In this document: positions 47,630-59,530 of the stretch, piece by piece
Numbering within the stretch: the first letter of the stretch is position 1
How the letters are laid out: the number at the start of each line of letters is the position of its first letter
Assembly (NCBI GenBank): GCA_033557465.1
Contig: CM066051.1
Span: 99,611,026-99,675,025, forward strand
Length of the DNA stretch: 64,000 nucleotides
Reading direction: 5' to 3'
From: Ichthyophis bannanicus
Lineage: Eukaryota > Chordata > Amphibia > Gymnophiona > Ichthyophiidae
The notes under the pieces: model-generated
Database searches by the model: none
Seen by the model: only the letters and a program-made list of their open reading frames with translations
Told to the model about the DNA's origin: nothing
Position numbers and translations under genes: made by a program

Positions 47630-48665
47630 TAATAGGAGGCTGGAACGTGTGGAATTGGGTATACGTCCAGATATATCTCACGCAGCTTCCAAGGTTAATA
47701 GGAGGCTGGAACGTGTGGAATTGGGTATACGTCCAGATATATCTCACGCAGCTTCCAAGGTTAATAGGAGGCTGGAACGTGTGGAATTGGGTATACGTCC
47801 AGATATATCTCACGCAGCTTTCAAGGTTAATAAGAGGCTGGAACGTGTGGAATTGGGTATACGTCCAGATATATCTCACGCAGCTTCCAAGGTTAATAGG
47901 AGGCTGGAACGTGTGGAATTGGGTATACGTCCAGATATATCTCACGCAGCTTTCAAGGTTAATAGGAGGCTGGAACGCGTGGAATTGGGTATACGTCCAG
48001 ATATATCTCACGCAGCTTCCAAGGTTAATAAGAGGCTGGAACGCGTGGAATTGGGTATACGTCCAGATATATCTCACGCAGCTTCCAAGGTTAATAGGAG
48101 GCTGGAACGCGTGGAATTGGGTATACGTCCAGATATATCTCACGCAGCTTCCAAGGTTAATAGGAGGCTGGAACGCGTGGAATTGGGTATACGTCCAGAT
48201 ATATCTCACGCAGCTTCCAAGGTTAATAGGAGGCTGGAACGCGTGGAATTGGGTATACGTCCAGATATATCTCACGCAGCTTTCAAGGTTAATAGGAGGC
48301 TGGAACGCGTGGAATTGGGTATACGTCCAGATATATCTCACGCAGCTTCCAAGGTTAATAGGAGGCTGGAACGCGTGGAATTGGGTATACGTCCAGATAT
48401 ATCTCACGCAGCTTTCAAGGTTAATAGGAGGCTGGAACGCGTGGAATTGGGTATACGTCCAGATATATCTCACGCAGCTTCCAAGGTTAATAAGAGGCTG
48501 GAACGCGTGGAATTGGGTATACGTCCAGATATATCTCACGCAGCTTCCAAGGTTAATAGGAGGCTGGAACGCGTGGAATTGGGTATACGTCCAGATATAT
48601 CTCACGCAGCTTCCAAGGTTAATAAGAGGCTGGAACGTGTGGAATTGGGTATACATCCAGATATA
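47630..48665. repeat. 66-bp minisatellite, about 16 copies
   Basis: The unit contains GGCTGGAACGYGTGGAATTGG and GTCCAGATATATCTCACGC. Because 66 is a multiple of three and most frames lack stops, frames of 348, 391 and 426 residues run through it, with a 22-residue period (for example RLERVELGIRPDISHAASKV). Two sub-blocks differ at GTGTGG versus GCGTGG. It is intronic, so it is not taken as coding. Confidence 0.95.
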
Positions 48666-49249
48666 TGTGTTCCTTCTTCTTTGCCCCATCTATGATCAAA
48701 TTCAACTTTATTTTGATATACTGCCAATATATGGTTTGCAGAGCTAAAATTCTATATAAAATACAAGCCCAAAAGCTGGACACAGGGCGGAGCGCTGCAT
48801 ACAGAGGAGGATATGTGCACAGCACACATCTCAGGAATGCACACAGAGTACACTGACATACACTGACTAATCAGCTGTGTATTACAAGCATGCGCTAAGC
48901 TTCAGAGCACAGCATTCTAATGTTCCCACTGACAACATCATTTTACTTGCGGTGCGCTAAACTAATAGCATGCAAATTACTGTGACGTTACAAAACAGTG
49001 CACACCGCCACATCAGTCTGCACTGGGAGTAAAATATCTCCCTTACTGCCCATGCAGTAATTGATTTGCTGACAGGAAGAGAGAGGTTTAAAAACACAGA
49101 AGACAAACAAAAAGCTGGGACTGTGCAAACCTAACCCCTGTAAAAATTCCCTGGTGACCCAATGGGGCCCTGACTACCCCTCCCGGGGCTCTCTGAACTG
49201 GCACAGGGAGATCCTCAACCAGAGAACTTCCATGCTGCTGCTGGAATTT
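48666..49249. other. Intronic, nothing recognised
   Basis: No exon or clear element end is seen. Confidence 0.4.
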
Positions 49250-49470
49250 CCTTACTGGGTGCAGGGAAGCGTCCAGTGGTAGCCCTCTCCTCCTGCTGTG
49301 ATCTTGGAAGGTGGCACCACTAGGGGATCAGCCTGCCAATAAGGGGTTGTCTTCCTTACTGGGTGCAGGGAAGCATCCAGTGGTAGCCCTCTCCTCCTGC
49401 TGTGATCTTGGAAGGTGGCACCATTAGGGGATCAGCCTGCCAATAAGGGGTTGTCTTCCTTACTGGGAAG
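49250..49470. repeat. 104-bp tandem duplication
   Basis: The segment starting CCTTACTGGGTGCAGGGAAG at 49250 recurs at 49354 almost unchanged, and its first bases recur again at 49458. This is a recent direct duplication. Confidence 0.9.
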
Positions 49471-49899
49471 CACTCCCTTATTTTGAAGATTTTGAAAGAT
49501 GGCAATACCAAAAGCAGGAATAAGTGGGCATTGCTCTTGCCTCCCAACCTACACATGGCTGGGGAAGGAGCCGGGAAGTCTGGGGGCTCACCTAGGCCAG
49601 TAAGGATGATTTTGGGGGATGAGAGGTCTAGGGGCCCACTTAGCACCAGGGAGATCTTTGTGGGGTCAGTGGGTAGGGTATGGGAGGTCCATAGTCCCAC
49701 TTGGGCCAGCAGAGAGATCCACTGAAAATGTCACCTGAGGTGAAATGCTGCACTTCACTTCACTTCAGATGATCCTTTGCTCTCACGCTACATCTTTGCG
49801 GCCAGGGTTGTAAAAAAACAGCTTAAAATATAGCATTGTGTTTCACATTGGGAGCAATGAAGAATTTATCCATTTGCATCACAGCCACGCTACCCTATA

Positions 49900-50030
49900 G
49901 CGCACAGAGGGGAAGTAACCCGCAGAGAGTGGCAGGTGCAGCTCTACACTTCCAGCCACCTTTTTTGACAGACTAGATGGACCAGTCCGCTCTTTATCTG
50001 CCGTCATTTACTATCTTCTGATTTTTCCAT
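49900..50030 (+). mobile_element. CR1 LINE 3' UTR fragment
   Basis: GACAGACTAGATGGACCAG and CTTTATCTGCCGTCATTTAC match the 3' end at 26400-26460. Confidence 0.65.
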
Positions 50031-50764
50031 GCTAAACAAATCTTACTGTGATGGGCGGAAGATTAGTGTGGAAAGCAAACCGCTGTTCTAAGGGATAGTG
50101 TGCTTATTACATTGGCCCCTAGGACTGCAGGGCTACGGTCTCATGTGTTCTTTATCTTCTGGCAAGGTTCACATTTCTGGTTTGTCATGTACCCCAGGAA
50201 GTTGGTCCATTCTATCTTAATGAAATATAAACCAAGACAGGCATTGTGATCCAGTCAATGAAAGACTTTCATGATACCTGGGGCAGGTCATTTTTGGTTG
50301 GCCACGTTGAAGGGCAGGTGTTTCTCAGGAGTGTTCCAGAGATGTGGGAGCCTCCTTCAGATTTTGAATGAGATGTTGGTTTATCCACAATTCCATCACC
50401 AATTGAAAACCTGATCATTTGGTGTTTTAGAGGTGGGTTATGGTGCAAGCTTATAGGTGGGTTTTGCAGTGGTTAATTTTAAGTTATGTTATTGTTGTGC
50501 TATTTTTTTTAAACAATGTGGTGTATAATGTACGTTTTATCAATTATTTGGTGTTATCTTTATGACACTGTACATTCTGAGGCATGAAAAGGCAGGGTGT
50601 ACATTTTTAAATTAAATTAAATTACATACAGGAACACATATACGCAGAGCATACACACTCAAACTACATATGTACATACAAGAATGTGTAAACACATACA
50701 AACACACGAGGAGCATGTATGCACAGCACACATGGCAAAGTATACCAATGCAGACATGGGTTCA

Positions 50765-51060
50765 TATTTATTTATTTTATTTAGACAGTTTTGTATACCG
50801 CTTTATCCTTCAATCAAAGCGGTCACAACACAATTGGGGGATACATTTAACACATGGGGATATGAGACACATACACTAATACTTACAGGGAACATGGTCA
50901 ATGGAGGGTTAAGTGGCTTGCCCAAGACCACAAGGAGCATCTGTGGGACTAGAAACCCCAGTCCTTCCGGCCCAAGGTTGCTGTCCTCTAGTGGGATTTG
51001 AATCCCCGACCTTCCGGCCTGAAGTACCTTGCCCCAACCACTAGGCTACTCCTCCACATA
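50765..51060 (-). mobile_element. LINE/SINE relic
   Basis: Begins TTTATTTATTTTATTTAGAC with GTATACCGCTTTATCC, a reversed LINE tail. It continues with GGAGGGTTAAGTGGCTTGCCC and GTGGGATTTGAATCCC, a MIR-like/tRNA-derived part with a reversed B-box-like motif. Confidence 0.55.
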
Positions 51061-51119
51061 TAACATGCACTGCTACAGGATGTGTACACGCAGCATATAT
51101 GCACAAAGCACTCTGACAT

Positions 51120-52160
51120 ACAGGAACATGTATGCAGATTACATCAAGGCAGGGACACAACAAGCATTTTGGCACCAGCCTTCTTCAGGGGGGTATACAT
51201 CCTTAAATGCAATAAAACAATAAATATAAATAATAACACAATTAAAAAATACATATCTAAACAACTGGTTATAAATAATAACGTAATTGGAAATAAAAAA
51301 ACATGTTAAAAACCAGTTACAAAAAATAAAACTTAAAAACATAATAGAAACATACACTAAAAACAGTTAAATTCAAAGTTACAGTGTATGGACACAGTAA
51401 GATGTCTAGTGTGATAATGTAAAAACAAATATAACAACTAAAACCGTAAAAGAAAGAATATAATAAATGAAGCACATAAATAGAGAGAAGGAGAGATGAG
51501 GAGGACTCAAAATAAACATTGAATCGTACTCACAGACGGCACCCTGTGAAGGAGACGTCTTAAAAAGACATAAATGACATCAAGGCAATGAGGCCGTAAA
51601 GTAAATAGAAGGGATAACATTCAGTCATTGAGTACATACAGCCATGGTATTATCTTACCAGGGGCAAATGGAGGGTCAGAGCCAGAGTATATGAATATAA
51701 TGTTTGTAAATAACCTTAAGTAATTAATAATAATTTCAGCAGTGTGAAAATAAATGGGCAAATCGCACCTAAGGGATATGTGACTACATGCTAAAACTAG
51801 CAGTCAAAAATATGAGACCATAGGCACAAAGAAAACCCTAAAGGCCCGAATGAGCAGACTAAACAAGATAAATAACATCATTAGGAGCACATCATACATG
51901 AAGAAAATGGTCCAAAAAATACTGTCTACCCCAGCAGATGTGCAAACAGGTGCGTAAAAAATAACAAAATTCTGGCGATTATAAGAGCAGCTACACAGGC
52001 CGATGGCACTCCTTAAAATACTGGCGTTTCTTACTCAGAGGTAAAGGTATACCAATTAGTATAAAAGAATAACTATGTGAATGAAGTGTTAAGAACAGAA
52101 CTGCAGTAAACAGGATGAAAAAGAAAGGAAGGCAACTGTAATAAATGAAATGAAAGGGTG
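51120..52160 (-). mobile_element. Possible Penelope-like terminal sequence and AT-rich body
   Basis: On the minus strand 51195-51145 reads CCTGAAGAAGGCTGGTGCC followed by AAAATGC, resembling the CTGANGAAGGC motif of the inverted-repeat element at 4251-4320. The rest is AT-rich with no coding frame. Classification is tentative. Confidence 0.3.
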
Positions 52161-52239
52161 AAGGAGTGAAGGAACCCTTTCTGTCCTATTTCCCCCCTCC
52201 CCCTCACTCCCCATCCCCCATCCTCCTCCCTTTCTTCCC

Positions 52240-53505
52240 CTCACACACAGGTTCACAGGCTACACCGATACAGGTACAGGTATGCACAGCACGTACAGGT
52301 GCACGGGCTACACTGATACAGGCACGAGTATGCACAGCTCACACAGGTTCACAGACTACACCGATACAGGCACGAGTATGCACAGCTCACACATGCACAG
52401 GCTACACCGATACAGGCACGAGTATGCACAGCACACACATGCACAGACTACACCGATACAGGCACAGGTATGCACAGCTCACACATGCACAGGCTACACC
52501 GATACAGGCACGAGTATGCAAGCTCACACATGCACAGGCTACACCGATACAGGCACAGGTATGCACAGCTCACACATGCACAGGCTACACCGATACAGGC
52601 ACGAGTATGCACAGCACACACATGCACAGACTACACCGATACAGGCACGAGTATGCACAGCACACACATGCACAGACTACACCGATACAGGCACAGGTAT
52701 GCACAGCTCACACATGCACAGGCTACACCGATACAGGCACGAGTATGCAAGCTCACACATGCACAGACTACACCGATACAGGCACGAGTATGCACAGCTC
52801 ACACAGGTGCACAGACTACACCAATACAGGCACGAGTATGCACAGCACACACATGCACAGACTACACCGATACAGGCACGAGTATGTACAGCTCACACAG
52901 CTGCACAGGCTACACTGATAAAGGCACAGGTATGCACAGCACACACAAGTACACAGGCTACACCGATACAGGGACGGGTATGCACAGTGCACACAAGTGC
53001 ACAGGCTACAACAATACAGGCACGGGTATGCACAGTGCACACAAGTGCACAGGCTACAACAATACAGGCACGGGTATGCACAGTGCACACAAGTGCACAG
53101 GCTGCAACAATACAGGCACGGGTATGCACAGCGCACACAAGTGCACAGGCTACACCAATACAGGCACGGGTATGCACAGCGCACACAAGTGCACAGGCTA
53201 CACTGATACAGGCACAGGTATGCACAGCGCACACAAGTGCACAGGCTACACTGATACAGGCACAGGTATGCACAGCGCACACAAGTGCACAGGCTACACT
53301 GATACAGGCACGGGTATGCACAGCGCACACAGGTACACAGGCTACAATGGCACAGCACAGACATGCCCAGGCTACACTGATATATATGCACGGGTATGCA
53401 CAGCTGCACAGGCTACTCTGATAAAGGCACAAGTATGCACAGCACACACACATGCACAGGTTACACTGATACAGGCACCGGTGTGCATCGAACAGACATG
53501 TACCT
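52240..53505. repeat. 46-bp minisatellite, left block (about 27 copies)
   Basis: The unit contains GCACAGGCTACACCGATACAGGCAC and GTATGCACAGC in pieces. Two sub-blocks exist: CACACATGCACAG units on the left and CACACAAGTGCACAG units on the right (from about 52940). Stop-free frames through it are a repeat effect. It resumes at 55835. Confidence 0.95.
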
Positions 53506-53985
53506 AAGTAGGAGAAGTTTGCACTGGATGTGGGAGCCAGTGGAATGACTTGAGAAGAGGGGTTACATGAGCACAGCAATACTGATGGAAGATAAGCTGT
53601 GCAACTGAGTTTTCAATAGACTGAAGTGGGTAAAGATGACTCAGAGGGAGACCAGTGAGGAGCAGGTTACAATAATTAAGAGAGAAGGAGACTCGTGAGT
53701 GGATGAGTGTCTTAGTAGTGTGTGTAGAAAGGAAAGGACGAATTTTGACAATGTTGTAGGGAAAGAAGCGACAGGTTTTAGCTGTTTGTTGATTGTGTGC
53801 AGAGATAGAGAGAGTAGAGTCAAAGATGACCCCACGGTTGCAAGCTGAGGAAACGGGGAGGAGTGTAGCGATATCCACAGAAATAAAGAAGGGAGGAAGG
53901 GGGAAGGTGGGTTTAGGGGGAAAGATAAGGAGCTCACTTTTGGCCGTGTTCAGTTTCAGACAGTGGTGAGACATCCAGGCAGCAG
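53506..53985 (-). mobile_element. L2 LINE, 3' part
   Basis: The minus strand encodes WMSHHCLKLNTAKSELLIF, then LIHSRVSFSLNYCNLLLTGL and SFHWLPHP, the carboxyl half of an L2 reverse transcriptase. Its 5' neighbour is at 55566-55830, beyond the CR1 nest. Confidence 0.85.
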
Positions 53986-54356
53986 TATATATAGTAACAT
54001 AATATATGACGGCAGATAAAGACCAGTATGGTCCATCTAGTATGCCCAGGAAGGTGGTAAGAGTAGGTGCACCTGCCGCTCTGTGCAGGTCACCCCTCCC
54101 CATGCTTTGTTTAGGGGTGTACCCACCGCTCCATGCAGGTCACCCCTATTTGTTGAGATGTAAGAGATAGTTATGCTTATTTTGATTTTATCCTGTTGCT
54201 ATAAAGGGATCCACTGTGTCTGTCTCATGCCATTTGGAATTCTGTCACTGTGTTTGCCCCCCCACCACTTCCATCGGGAGGGCATTCCAAGCATCCACCA
54301 CCCTTTCAGTTACATGTAACGCCCTCTATTTTTACAGCTTACCCATCTTTGAAAAA
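53986..54356 (-). mobile_element. CR1 (copy A), 3' part
   Basis: Begins at the 3' end with ATAGTAACATAATATATGAC and GGCAGATAAAGACC, then the carboxyl-terminal region as in 56786-57150. It is cut at 54356 within the TTTACAGCTTACCCATCTTTG part and resumes at 55446. Confidence 0.85.
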
Positions 54357-55445
54357 GGTAAGAACATCAGAACCTAAGATATGCCATACTGGGTCAGACC
54401 AAAGTCCATCAAGCCCAGTATCCTGTTTCCAACAGTGGCCAATCTAGGTCACAAGTACCTAGCAGTTTCCCCAAAAGACACACAGGTTCTGTAATGCTTG
54501 TATCGGGGCAAGACGTGGATTTCTTGGGTCCCCTTTAATAATGGCTTACGGACCTTTACTCGAGGAACTTGTCCAAACTTTTTTTAAACCCAGCTACACT
54601 AACAGCTTTTACTGCATCCTTCGGTAATGAATTCCAGAGTTTGATTATACGTTGAGTGAAAAAATATTTTCTCTTATTAGTCTTAATTAGGTTACACTGT
54701 AGCTTCTTTGCACGTCCTCTAGTCTTCCTATGTTTTGATGGCATAAACAATCAATCTACGTTTATCTGTTCCACTCCAGTCATTAATTAATGGACCTCTA
54801 TCATATCTCCCCTCAGCGTCTCTTTTCCAGATTGAAGAGCCTAACCTTTTTAGCCTCTCTTCATAGGGGTATCCTTCTTTATCCACGATGACGCCTAAAT
54901 CCTTTTCCTGGGTTCCTAATGTGGAACCTTGCATTGTGTAACCATAGTTTGGGTTGTTATTTCCTAGGTGCATAACTTTGCATTTGTCCATATTAAATTC
55001 CATCTGCCATTTGGATGCCCAGTCTTCCAATTTATCAAGGTCCTCTTGCAATTTTTCACAATCCTCATGGGTTTTAACAACTCTGAATAATTTTGTGTCA
55101 TCTGCAAATTTGATTACCTCGCTCGTTATTCCCATTTCCAGATCATTTACAAATAAGTTAAAAAGCAGCGGACCCAGCACAGATCCCTGCGGTACTTCAC
55201 TATTCACCTTTCTCCATTGGGAAAATTGGCCATTTAGCCCAACCCTCTGCTTTCTATCTTTTAACCAGTTTCTGATCCACAATAGTACACTGCCTCCTAT
55301 CCCATGACGTTTTATTTTCACCAAGAGTCTCTCATGAGGGACCTTGTCAAAGGCTTCCTGAAAGTCCAAATACACTATATCAACTGACTCACCTTTGTCT
55401 TCCTGTTTATTCACACCTTCAAAAAACATAACAGATTAGTAAGAC
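54357..55445 (-). mobile_element. CR1 (copy B), inserted in copy A
   Basis: The 3' terminus is GGGTCAGACCAAAGTCC (about 54391). The minus strand encodes VDIVYLDFQEAFDKVPHERL, VPQGSVLGPLLFNLFVNDL and the catalytic FADDTK (55429-54950). It then gives KRKYFFTQRIIKLWNSLPKD (from about 54670). It belongs to a different CR1 subfamily from copy A and is 5'-truncated. The flanks share AAAGGT (54353-54358 region and about 55459-55464). Confidence 0.9.
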
Positions 55446-55565
55446 AAGACTTTCCTTGGCTAAAGGTTTGCTTGTTCATTAATACTCTAACTATTTAAGG
55501 TCTGTATCATATCTCCCCTGTCCCTCCTCTCCTCTAGCGTGTAGGTTTAGGTCTTCAAGTCTCTT
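55446..55565 (-). mobile_element. CR1 (copy A), 5' remainder
   Basis: GGTTTGCTTGTTCATTAATAC and CATATCTCCCCTGTCCCTCC continue copy A exactly where 54356 left off (compare 57145-57255). Confidence 0.85.
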
Positions 55566-55834
55566 CTGAATGTCGGAGAAGCAGACAGAGATCTGAGCCT
55601 GGATTCCTGAAGAGATTTCAGTGCAGAAAGGTAGATCTGAGAATCATCAGTATAAAGATGGTACTGAAAACCTTGGGATGAAATAAGTGCACCAAGGGAC
55701 CGAGTATAGAGGTCCCAAGTCAGAGCCCTGAGGTGCAGCAACTGAAAGCGCGATGGCAGTCGAGGAGGACCCACCAGAACAGACACTAAAAGTGCGATGG
55801 GAGAGAGAAGGACAGAACAGAGCCCCCTAAATCC
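55566..55834 (-). mobile_element. L2 LINE, 5' remainder with catalytic motif
   Basis: The minus strand encodes [21 protein letters not shown] and [13 protein letters not shown], the L2 reverse transcriptase catalytic region (the motif is TDD instead of the usual ADD). It ends at LSASPT next to the CR1; the next L2 residues (AAWMSHH) lie at about 53975. CCTAA is found at both outer borders (53503-53507 and 55826-55830). Confidence 0.85.
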
Positions 55835-55985
55835 ACACACAGCATACACATGTGCACAGGCTACACTGATACAGGCATGGATGTGCACAGAGCACACGCA
55901 TACTCAGACTATGCTGATACAGGCACGGGTATGCACAGCACACATGCACAAAAAGTACACTGATAGAAACACTCATATGCACAGT
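55835..55985. repeat. 46-bp minisatellite, right remnant
   Basis: About three decayed units (GTGCACAGGCTACACTGATAC and relatives) continue the array at 52240-53505. Confidence 0.85.
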
Positions 55986-56499
55986 GTATCCTGGTGCAAG
56001 ATCATGTATGCATAGAACACTGCAGTGATTTCTAGTCCCTGTTCTGCAGGGGACAAATCTGCCCTTGCTTTGCCTGAGCCTGGGAACTGGAAGACAGGGG
56101 AGGGAAGGGATAGCCTTCTGGCATGCGTAGGTGACAGATTCTACCGGTACAGTCAGCACATAGCCCATGCTCCCAGCTCCTCCTCAGGATAGCACTGAGT
56201 CACTTCGTGTACTCAAGAGGTGTGGAGGCTTGAACTGCACGCTCTGTGTATCCTCCAGCTAGAGTTAGTGAAGAGAGGCTGGGCCAGGCTTGGGTTTCAC
56301 TCTCATTGCTGGAGGGACTTCTTAAGAAACAGAAACTACAAATCCCTGCATGCAGTGAGTGCAGTATCCAGCCTGGCTTAGTTTCTCCTTACTGAAAGAA
56401 CCACAGAAAGGCAAGTTTCACAGTGCACCGTGGAATACTTGTCAGACATCTTTACTGCCCTTCAAAAATCCTGGCTAAGTCCCTATCATGCCCCGATGT
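55986..56499. other. Intronic, nothing recognised
   Basis: No element end or exon recognised. Confidence 0.35.
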
Positions 56500-56785
56500 T
56501 ATCTGCATAGCATCGGGGCATGTTAGAGGCGTTCCAGGGCAGAAGAAGGGGCTACACAGGTAGCAGTGATTTTCCTTGTTACCTGCATAGCCCTCTGCAC
56601 CTTAAGGATAGGCAAGGAAAAACGTCGCCTATCTTTAAGATGCAGAGGCTATGCAGGCAACAACGGCAATCGCTGTTATCCATGTAGCCTCTGCGGCTGC
56701 CGGGGCATTCGGGTTAGGGGGTGCCGGCGGGCAGGCTATGTGCCGCCACCCACATAGCCTGCCCAACTCAATATTGGGCCCATAG
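56500..56785. mobile_element. Foldback (palindromic) MITE
   Basis: 56569-56632 and 56637-56700 are imperfect inverted copies of each other (GGCTACACAGGTAGCAGTG against its counterpart ending ATGTAGCC), with only a few bases between them. The right end reads TCAATATTGGGCCC, matching the terminus of 35872-36095. No coding sequence. Confidence 0.75.
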
Positions 56786-58385
56786 TAACATACTATATAA
56801 TGGCAGATAAAGCCCAGTATGGTCCATCTAGTCTGCCCAGCAAGGCAGCAAGAGTAGGTGCACCTGCCGCTCCGTGCAGGTCAACCCACCCCATGTCTTT
56901 GTTGAGAAATTAGATGGTTCAGTTTATTTTGATTTTATCCTGTTGCTGTAAAGGGATCCACTGTGTCTGTCCCATGCCATTTTGAATTCTGTCACTGTAT
57001 TGCCCCCACCACTTCCATCGGGAGGGCATTCCAAGCATCCACCACCCTTTCAGTGAAAAAGTATTTCCTGACATTGCCTTTCAGTTTACCCCCTTGCAGC
57101 TTCATGTTATGCCCTCTAGTTTTACAGCTTCTCCGCCTTTGGAAGAGGTTTGTTTGTTCATTAATACTCTTTAAGTATTTAAAGGTCTGAATCATATCTC
57201 CCCTATCCCTCCTCTCCTCCAGAGTGTACATATTTAGGTCTTCAAGTATCTTCTCATACATCTTCTGACACAGGCTCAAAATCATTTTGGTCGCCTTCCT
57301 CTGAACCGTTTACAGTCTTTTTATATCCTTTGCGAGATATGGTCTCCAAAGCTTACCACAATATTCCAAGTAAGGCCTCACCAGTGACTTGTACAGTGGC
57401 ATTAGTACCTCTCCCTTTCTGCTGCTAATTCCTCTCTGTAAGCAACCCAGTATTCTTCTGGCTTTTGCCACCGCCTTGTCACACTGTTTTGCCACCTTGA
57501 GATCCTCAGAATCAATCACTCCGAGATCCTTCTCCTGGTCCATGTACACCAACCTCTCACCTTCTATCGCATACAATTCCCTTGGATTTCTGCTTCCTGA
57601 GTGCATGACAACGCACTTCTTCACATTAAATCTTAACTGCCAAGCATTAGATCATTCTTCCAGCTTTTGTAGATTTTTCCTCATGTTATCCACTCCCTCA
57701 GGGGAGTCCACTCTGTTGCAAATTTTTGTGTCATTTGCAAAAAGACAGTCTCTTCCATTCAGTTCTTCAGCAATATCACTCACAAATGCATTGAACAGTA
57801 CCAGTCCCAGGACAGAACCTTGGGGCACGCCGCTAATCACCTTCGTTTCATCCAAGTGAGTCCCATTTACCATCACCTTCTGTCGTCTGTCAGTCAACCA
57901 ATTTCTGATCCAATTCACCACCTTGGGACCCATCCCCAAGCTGTTGAGTTTATTGATAGGCCTCCTATGAGGAACAGTATCAAAGGCTTTGCTGAAATCT
58001 AGGTAGATCACATCCATCGCATGCCCTTGGATCTGGTTCTCTGGCCACCCAGTCAAAGAACTCAATCAGATTTGTTTGGCAAGATTGTCCCTTGGTAAAA
58101 CCATGTTGCCTCGGATCATGCAACCTGTTGGTTTCAAGAAAGTTCACTATTCAATCTTTCAGGAGCGCCTCCATTACTTTTCCCACTACTGAGGTAAGGC
58201 TTACTGGCCTGTAGTTTGCCACTTCTTCCCTATTACCATTTTTGTGAAGAGGTACCACATCAGCCTTCTCCAGTCCTGAGGAACTTCTCCTGTCTCCAAG
58301 GATCTATTAAAAACATCCTTTAATGGCCCTGCAAGTATCTCTCTGAGCTCTTTCAGTATCCTGCATGCCCCTTGTCCTTCCTCAA
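56786..58385 (-). mobile_element. CR1 LINE, 5'-truncated
   Basis: The minus strand encodes DVIYLDFSKAFDTVPHRRPI and SGVPQGSVLGLVLFNAFVSD with CLFANDTK (58065-57652). Then follow MPLYKSLVRPYLEYCGKLW (about 57420-57360) and YFFTERVVDAWNALPMEVVG (57065-57005). The catalytic ADD is changed to AND (codon 57735-57733), and frames are broken. The 3' end is at 56786. Confidence 0.92.
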
Positions 58386-58989
58386 GTTAAATGGATATAG
58401 ATAAAATTTACCTGTTCAGCAGCCCAGAAATTTTAAAGAATATCACGTATATGATCTGCACTCAGTGCTGACAACCCAAGTGCCTTTGAATATCAATCTA
58501 ATCTTGTTTACACAGTTTTCAGCGGATGAGCCGTGCTATTTCATTGTACTTTTATATATACAACCCTTCTGACGTCCATACAGTGATAAGATTTGTTAAT
58601 CGTTTCAGTTCCCTCGTACAAAATCTGCATTTGTCTGTTTTAGCATCTTGTTTGTACTGTACTGGCCCATGCTGAAGTTAACACTCTCTCATCTTTAGGG
58701 TTAAATTCACCTCTCCTTAACCGTTCCTGGGTCCTTGTCCTCCACCCTACTATTGCAGCTTCAAAGACCTACATCATCACTGATGTTATATTTTCATGTT
58801 CCTATTGCTTCCCCTCTGCCCCTACTTGAGAATACATCCAAAGCTTTATAACTGAAAGGTAACAACTGAGCAATTGACTAGAAATGCCAGAATGGTGGAG
58901 AAAGAAAGGCAATAATTATTATCTCCAGTTGGGTTGGTACACATTGGTGAGAGAACAAACAGAACAGGATTTGATGGAGATAAGACAAA
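58386..58989. other. Intronic, nothing recognised
   Basis: No exon or clear element end recognised. Confidence 0.35.
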
Positions 58990-59530
58990 ATTAAGAACAT
59001 AAGAAAAGCCATGATGAGTCAGACCAAGGTCCATCGAATCCAGCGTCCTGTCTCCACAATAGCCCATCGAGATCACAAGTATACAGCAGACCCGAAAGTA
59101 AATCTGTGTATCATAGACTTTTCCAAATCTATCATTAACTTTTCCACTATGGTCTTGTCCTTCTTTTGAACCCTGCTATGTTGATCGCATTGATCACATC
59201 CTCTGGTAACAGATTTCACAGTTTAATCATGCACTCTATGAAAAAAACACTGTCTACAATTTGTTTCCAATCTGCCGGTCGTTAGTTTCATGGAGTGCTC
59301 TCTTGTTTTTTTAATGTTGTTGGAAAGGTTGAACTATCGTTCCCTATTTAATAGTTCCACCCCACTTGTGATTCTATGTATAAAAGTTTATTGTCTCCCT
59401 TCTCGGTCGTCTTTCCTGCAAGCGGAAGAGCCCTAACCTGTTTAGCCTCTCTTCATAAGGGAGGTGAGGCTATTCACTCGTTCTGCTTTCGTCACCCTTC
59501 TCTAAACCTTTCCTAGTCCACTCTAAATTC
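58990..59530 (-). mobile_element. CR1 LINE 3' fragment
   Basis: Starts at the 3' end with AAGAACATAAGAAAAGCC and GAGTCAGACCAAGGTCC, then decayed carboxyl-terminal sequence similar to 54480-54850, with AACCTGTTTAGCCTCTCTTC near 59440. Confidence 0.8.

Noticed and set aside
47409..48747. Frames of 348, 391 and 426 residues
   Set aside because: Produced by the 66-bp tandem array within the RAB3D intron, on both strands.
52166..53579. Frames rich in His, Thr and Cys (up to 379 residues)
   Set aside because: Translation of the 46-bp array; no domain or splice context.
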